DNA of 7,480 nt, taken from assembly GCA_021463315.1 (NCBI GenBank), contig JAJTXO010000172.1, positions 1 to 7,480 on the forward strand, read 5' to 3'. Origin of the DNA: Caldilineales bacterium. Lineage in GTDB: Bacteria; Chloroflexota; Anaerolineae; JAAEKA01. The notes below the pieces were generated by a model. The model worked only from the letters and a program-made list of their open reading frames with translations, was not told where the DNA came from and did no database searches. The first letter of the stretch is position 1. Every line of letters starts with the position of its first letter. Positions 4,883 to 7,480 of this stretch are shown here, piece by piece. The translations under genes were made by a program, and so were the position numbers.

Positions 4883-4911
4883 GGGCAGCGCGGCGCGGGC
4901 CCGCGCTGCCC
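4883..4911 (-). terminator. GC hairpin terminator of the transfer-like block
   Basis: GGGCAGCGCGG (4883-4893) pairs with CCGCGCTGCCC (4901-4911) with a 7-nt loop, starting eight bases after the stop of the gene ending at 4919. On the minus strand it is followed by TTCCCCCCTTG, a pyrimidine tract rather than a clean T-run. It probably separates the block upstream from the integrase promoter region. Confidence 0.55.
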
Positions 4912-4918
4912 CTGCGTC

Positions 4919-5161
4919 TCATGTTGCCCGCAGTGGGGCGTCTCGTAGAATGTCGCTCAGCGTCTTGACGTGGGTCGCCTGCTGGAACGTTAGAACCCGA
5001 TGGATTGTGACTTTGCTGTGAACCCTGCTGGTTACGTGGACGTAGCCCGGATAGCCTCGATCCCAGCCGATCACCGCGTCCACCAGCCGCCCGGCCAAGT
5101 CGGGCAGCAGCAGGCCGTTCCGACAGACAACCAGCGCCGCCGGGTCAATCCTCAGCCACAT
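4919..5161 (-). CDS. Small hypothetical protein (80 or 82 aa)
   Basis: The frame ends at 4919. Two in-frame ATGs (5167 and 5161) follow AGGAG. The spacing is three bases to the first and nine to the second, so I take 5161, though the difference is only two residues. The protein reads MWLRIDPAALVVCRNGLLLP, then DLAGRLVDAVIGWDRGYPGY. A beta-rich part follows (VHVTSRVHSKVTIHRVLTF), then an ILRDAPLRAT tail. It looks like a compact mixed alpha/beta protein without a membrane segment. The family is not recognised. It follows the two-TM protein by 95 bases containing a CTG/CAG-type inverted repeat, and is the last gene before the GC hairpin. Confidence 0.68.
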   Translation of the reverse strand: MWLRIDPAALVVCRNGLLLPDLAGRLVDAVIGWDRGYPGYVHVTSRVHSKVTIHRVLTFQQATHVKTLSDILRDAPLRAT

Positions 5162-5193
5162 GGTCATTGTCTCCTGTGGGGTAGCGTCGTTGC

Positions 5194-5250
5194 TGTTGCT
5201 GCTGCCGGAACCGTCTCAGCCGGGGTAGCCAGCGCGGCCCAGCAGCAACA
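5194..5250. repeat. Inverted repeat of CTG/TTG triplets
   Basis: TGTTGCTGCTG (5194-5204) and CAGCAGCAACA (5240-5250) are perfect 11-bp arms separated by 35 bases. They lie in the gap between the two-TM protein gene and the 80/82-aa gene. They would form a stem in the minus-strand mRNA just before the Shine-Dalgarno of the latter. It may tune expression, or be a by-product of low-complexity triplets. Confidence 0.5.
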
Positions 5251-5256
5251 ACAGCA

Positions 5257-5715
5257 TCAGTCTTGAAAGAGGGTTTCCAGTTGCGCCCAAACGTCCGCCG
5301 TTTGCAGTTCCACCGGGTAGGCGTCTGGCGCTTCGATTTGCGCGGGCGTCGCGCGCTCGATGGCTGCGCGCATGGTGTCCGGATAGATTTGCCGCAGGTC
5401 GCCGGGTCGGCTGTCGAGCGTCACAATCTGCGGCGCTTGTGGGCGTCCGTCGATGGTGTGGCGTTCGATGGTGTGGCGCTCCACCAGTTGCGCTTTGTGC
5501 GCGTTGCGGCCAACCGACAGCTTAGCCAGGCCAGTCAGCAGCACGCGTGCAAAGACGATCCCGCCAACGATCAAGGTTAGCATCAGCGCCCATGTGGTCA
5601 GGTCTGAATAGATGCGCGCCTCGCCCACCCGGTCAACGATGCGCCACAGCACCGCCAGCACGGCCAGCAAGCCGCCGATCACCGCCAGCGCAGCCAGGCC
5701 AATCAGTCGCTCCAT
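5257..5715 (-). CDS. Two-TM membrane protein next to FtsK-like ATPase (152 aa)
   Basis: The start is taken at 5715 because GGAGG lies seven bases upstream; the ATG at 5733 would consume that site. Residues about 4-24 (LIGLAALAVIGGLLAVLAVL) and 41-64 (WALMLTLIVGGIVFARVLL and flanks) are clear transmembrane helices joined by a short polar loop. Residues 65-152 form a soluble tail that is basic near the membrane, contains a tandem ERHTI-ERHTI (79-88), and ends acidic (DVWAQLETLFQD). The gene overlaps the end of the translocase gene by 13 bp, so the products are probably made together. The translocase lacks its own membrane segments, so this protein is a reasonable candidate for its membrane anchor. 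That is inference; the family is not recognised. Confidence 0.8.
   Translation of the reverse strand: MERLIGLAALAVIGGLLAVLAVLWRIVDRVGEARIYSDLTTWALMLTLIVGGIVFARVLLTGLAKLSVGRNAHKAQLVERHTIERHTIDGRPQAPQIVTLDSRPGDLRQIYPDTMRAAIERATPAQIEAPDAYPVELQTADVWAQLETLFQD
5451..5480. repeat. In-frame 15-bp tandem duplication in the two-TM protein gene
   Basis: CGATGGTGTGGCGTT (5451-5465) is followed directly by CGATGGTGTGGCGCT (5466-5480), identical at 14 of 15 positions. It encodes a doubled ERHTI pentapeptide in the cytoplasmic-side tail. It looks like a recent slippage or duplication event. Confidence 0.75.
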
Positions 5716-6941
5716 GATCCAGCCTCCATGCATTGCTCTTGCAATCGCTTGGCGCGCGTGTAGCCAAGCCCGAATTGTTCCATGACGGCGCGCAGCGTTG
5801 CGCCTTCCTCGAATGCCGCCGCCACAGCGTCGCGGTCAATCGTCGATGCGTTCCAGCCGCTTCCGCCGCGCCGCGCGCCAGCCGGCTGGAAGATGTCAGC
5901 AGCTACCGGTAGGTCAAGCTCGTTGGCGGCCAGCAAGTAGGGTAGTCGCTCCCAATCGTCCAGGCCCAGCAGTGGCGCTTGCAGCCTCACCGCGTCATGC
6001 CGCACAAGGTAGAAGTCACCCCGGCCCAAAAGCTTGTCGGCCTCGGTGCCGCTCTTGCCGCTGGTTACGTAGGCCAGCGTTCCAGACGATACCCTACCCA
6101 CCAGCCGCGCGGGCATGTTCGCCATTGCACCGCTCGCCGCGTCCTTGCCGGCTTGTTGCGTCCCTAGTAGCAGATGGATACCCACCGCCCGGCCAGCGCT
6201 GGCGATCCGGTCTAGCATCCCGTCCGCGTCTGGCGCAACAGCAAGCAGCGTTGGCACTTCGTCATACATGGCAACGATAGGCGGATCTGCCGCGCCGGCC
6301 GCCATGCGGCGATCTAGCTCAGCGGTCAGCCAGGCCAGCAAGCGCAGCGCCTCGCCGGGGGACTGTATCGGAGGATGCGCCATTGCCGCGCAGCCGTACA
6401 GGTCGGCATAGTCAGGCTTTGGGCTGTAGGCCAGCAGTTGCACCGCTGGCCCGTTGCGGTAGGCCAGCCAGTACAGCAGCCAGCGCGCCATCTCTGACTT
6501 GCCGCTGCCGGTTGCGCCCAGGATTGCGGCATGGGGTGATACAGGATCGGCCAGGTCAAGCAGCACCGGGTCGCCCAGGATCGACAGCCCCACAGGTACA
6601 GCCAGCCGGCCCAGCCGCCGGCCGCTCGCCAGCACCGCCCGCAGCAGTTCGCCCGTGCTCAGTGTGCGCCGCAGGTCAGCCGGCTTTGCCAGTACGATCA
6701 CCAGACCATGCCGCGTCTGATGGACGCTGGCCGCGTCTACCCCTGTCTTTTCGGCGATGCTATCGGCCAAGGCTTTCACCGCTGCCGGCTTGGTGCCGAA
6801 CGCGCCGCGCGCCAGCAGACTCCACACCTGCGGTAAGCTCTTGGGCAGCGTGACGGCCACATTCACACCGCTGGCGCGCAGTTCGATAGCCACAATCTCG
6901 CGCAACACGTGAGGGTCATATTGTGCGCCGTAGAAGTTCAT
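5703..6941 (-). CDS. FtsK/SpoIIIE/TraB-like DNA translocase ATPase
   Basis: A 412-aa protein with a motor domain of the FtsK-HerA family. Walker A GATGSGKS is at 142-149, after the typical segment GDPVLLDLADPVSPHAAILG. Walker B IVAMYDE is at 222-228 (D227, E228). HLLLGTQQAGKDAASGAMANMPARLVGRV (256-284, written here for its TQ and R features) and GRGDFYLV (306-313) match FtsK sensor and strand motifs. Residues 1-130 form a soluble domain with no membrane helix. About 365-405 is HTH-like (DRDAVAAAFEEGATLRAVME, then QFGLGYTRAKRL), comparable in position with the DNA-recognising end of FtsK gamma and TraB. Known relatives pump double-stranded DNA with ATP. I infer inter-cell transfer or segregation of the element. 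The start at 6941 overlaps the previous stop (ATGA), with AAGGAT upstream. It is half the length of chromosomal FtsK. Confidence 0.9.
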   Translation of the reverse strand: MNFYGAQYDPHVLREIVAIELRASGVNVAVTLPKSLPQVWSLLARGAFGTKPAAVKALADSIAEKTGVDAASVHQTRHGLVIVLAKPADLRRTLSTGELLRAVLASGRRLGRLAVPVGLSILGDPVLLDLADPVSPHAAILGATGSGKSEMARWLLYWLAYRNGPAVQLLAYSPKPDYADLYGCAAMAHPPIQSPGEALRLLAWLTAELDRRMAAGAADPPIVAMYDEVPTLLAVAPDADGMLDRIASAGRAVGIHLLLGTQQAGKDAASGAMANMPARLVGRVSSGTLAYVTSGKSGTEADKLLGRGDFYLVRHDAVRLQAPLLGLDDWERLPYLLAANELDLPVAADIFQPAGARRGGSGWNASTIDRDAVAAAFEEGATLRAVMEQFGLGYTRAKRLQEQCMEAGSWSD

Positions 6942-7303
6942 GGCCGCCTATCCTTTCGTCCACCCCAGGGGCGCGGCGCTTGACCGGGGGCATGGCGCCC
7001 AGCCCAGGGGGCATTGCGCGCGTCAATCAGCGGCCCGTCTGGCACAATGCCCGCGCGCAGCATGACGTATTCCGCCCACCGCGCTTGTTTGTTCGGCACT
7101 GACAGTATAGCGTGCGTGGAGGTGATCCGCCGCCCGAAGACGGCGATCTTGTAGCGCTTCAACACGTCCTCCACCTGTTGCCCGGTATGCTTTGTCCTGT
7201 CGATAGCGAACGTGTGTGCTCCACCGTGCCGGATACTCAGTATCAGGCCGCCCAGACGGTCTACGACGTTCACCGCGTCCAGGATGTCAAGTAGTGCGTT
7301 CAT
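6938..7303 (-). CDS. Hypothetical protein upstream of FtsK-like ATPase (121 aa)
   Basis: I take the ATG at 7303, which overlaps the upstream stop (ATGA). The longer frame to 7459 is out of register with a real upstream gene and gives an arginine-rich nonsense extension. Residues 1-90 look folded: MNALLDILDAVNVVDRLGGL is helical, then strands (ILSIRHGGAHTFAIDR), a helix (GQQVEDVLKRYKI), a strand (AVFGRRITSTHAILSV), and a helix (KQARWAEYVMLRAG). The last 30 residues are proline-, glycine- and arginine-rich and probably disordered, ending GGRKDRRP. There is no membrane segment. The basic tail might touch DNA. The gene is coupled to the translocase by a second ATGA overlap, which suggests a working partner. 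The family is not recognised. Confidence 0.78.
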   Translation of the reverse strand: MNALLDILDAVNVVDRLGGLILSIRHGGAHTFAIDRTKHTGQQVEDVLKRYKIAVFGRRITSTHAILSVPNKQARWAEYVMLRAGIVPDGPLIDARNAPWAGRHAPGQAPRPWGGRKDRRP

Positions 7304-7480
7304 CGCTTGAACCCCCAGGGGTCGGCCGCGTTGATCACCAGATACTGCGCGATCAGCAGCATAACAATCGACAGCACAATGACCGGCCAGGGGTTGCCGC
7401 CGGCGTCGCGGCGCTCGGTCTGGGTCGGCGTCTCGGTCTGCTCCTGCTCTGTGCGGCATGATCCAATGTTCAGGCCGACA
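7300..7480 (-). CDS. C-terminal part of a single-TM membrane protein
   Basis: The frame enters at the right edge and ends with TGA at 7302-7300. It gives 59 visible residues: a polar stretch rich in E, Q and T (CRTEQEQTETPTQTERRDAG), then a hydrophobic helix (VIVLSIVMLLIAQYLVI, visible residues 33-49), and the tail NAADPWGFKR. No in-frame ATG with a ribosome site is visible upstream of the hydrophobic part, so the start probably lies outside. Its stop overlaps the next gene's ATG. It is a small bitopic protein at the head of the translocase cluster, possibly another membrane partner. The family is not recognised. Confidence 0.72.
   Translation of the reverse strand, partial: VGLNIGSCRTEQEQTETPTQTERRDAGGNPWPVIVLSIVMLLIAQYLVINAADPWGFKR

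Noticed and set aside
4740..4918. Attachment site attP near the integrase
   Set aside because: No tRNA gene end or repeated core is visible within the window. att sites cannot be called without the flanks.
5216..5257. 13-codon frame MLLLLLGRAGYPG overlapping the stop of the two-TM gene
   Set aside because: It is very short, low-complexity leucine codons within a triplet inverted repeat, with no support beyond the TGATG overlap.
6938..7459. 173-aa version of the 121-aa gene starting at 7459
   Set aside because: The extension is arginine/aspartate-rich, runs over the real frame of the upstream membrane protein, and the ATG at 7303 has the ATGA coupling seen elsewhere.
1..7480. High frequency of GCCGGC/GGCCGGCC words
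   Set aside because: Striking by eye but compatible with the GC-rich composition; without counts against a background model I do not treat it as a signal.

Overview
The window is GC-rich bacterial DNA in which every gene I accept lies on the minus strand. The genes are tightly packed, with repeated 4-bp ATGA start/stop overlaps. The content is that of an integrative, plasmid-like mobile element: a tyrosine recombinase, a DnaB-N/RepA-type replication ATPase next to an iteron array, small DNA-binding proteins, and an FtsK/TraB-type DNA translocase flanked by small membrane proteins. There is no ribosomal or housekeeping gene to fix the host. Composition and gene style would fit Chloroflexota (Anaerolineae-like) or an actinobacterial relative, but this is a weak guess. 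The promoters I can read are sigma70-like. Neither end of the element nor an attachment site is visible.

Layout in transcription order, from high to low coordinates. Transfer-like block: the end of a one-TM protein (7480-7300), a 121-aa protein (7303-6938), an FtsK-like ATPase with a C-terminal HTH (6941-5703), a two-TM protein (5715-5257) and an 80/82-aa protein (ending at 4919), closed by a GC hairpin at 4911-4883. Control region 4569-4918, about 350 bases without a protein gene: an isolated 12-bp stem structure (4753-4814), two overlapping minus-strand promoters (4739-4683), a palindromic operator-like site (4673-4701), and a candidate plus-strand antisense RNA of about 70 nt (4604-4672) with its own promoter and terminator. 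Integration block: a 61-aa protein, the integrase (4329-3304) and a 190-aa protein with an acidic linker and HTH-like C-terminus. A 29-bp perfect palindrome plus T-run (2677-2645) then lies just before the ribosome binding site of the replication block: a 58-aa ribbon-helix-helix protein, a 109-aa helical protein and the 485-aa replication ATPase. The last intergenic region (432-669) holds the iteron cluster, followed by a partial unknown gene running off the window.

Taken together this resembles the logic of actinomycete integrative and conjugative elements (AICEs): site-specific integration, autonomous replication, and transfer by a single FtsK/TraB-like pump rather than a type IV secretion system. 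The parts are unusual: a DnaB-N domain fused to a RepA-like ATPase, a translocase without its own membrane segments, and an apparent antisense RNA over the leader of the integrase operon. The element-level interpretation is inference; the individual domains and motifs are read from the sequence.
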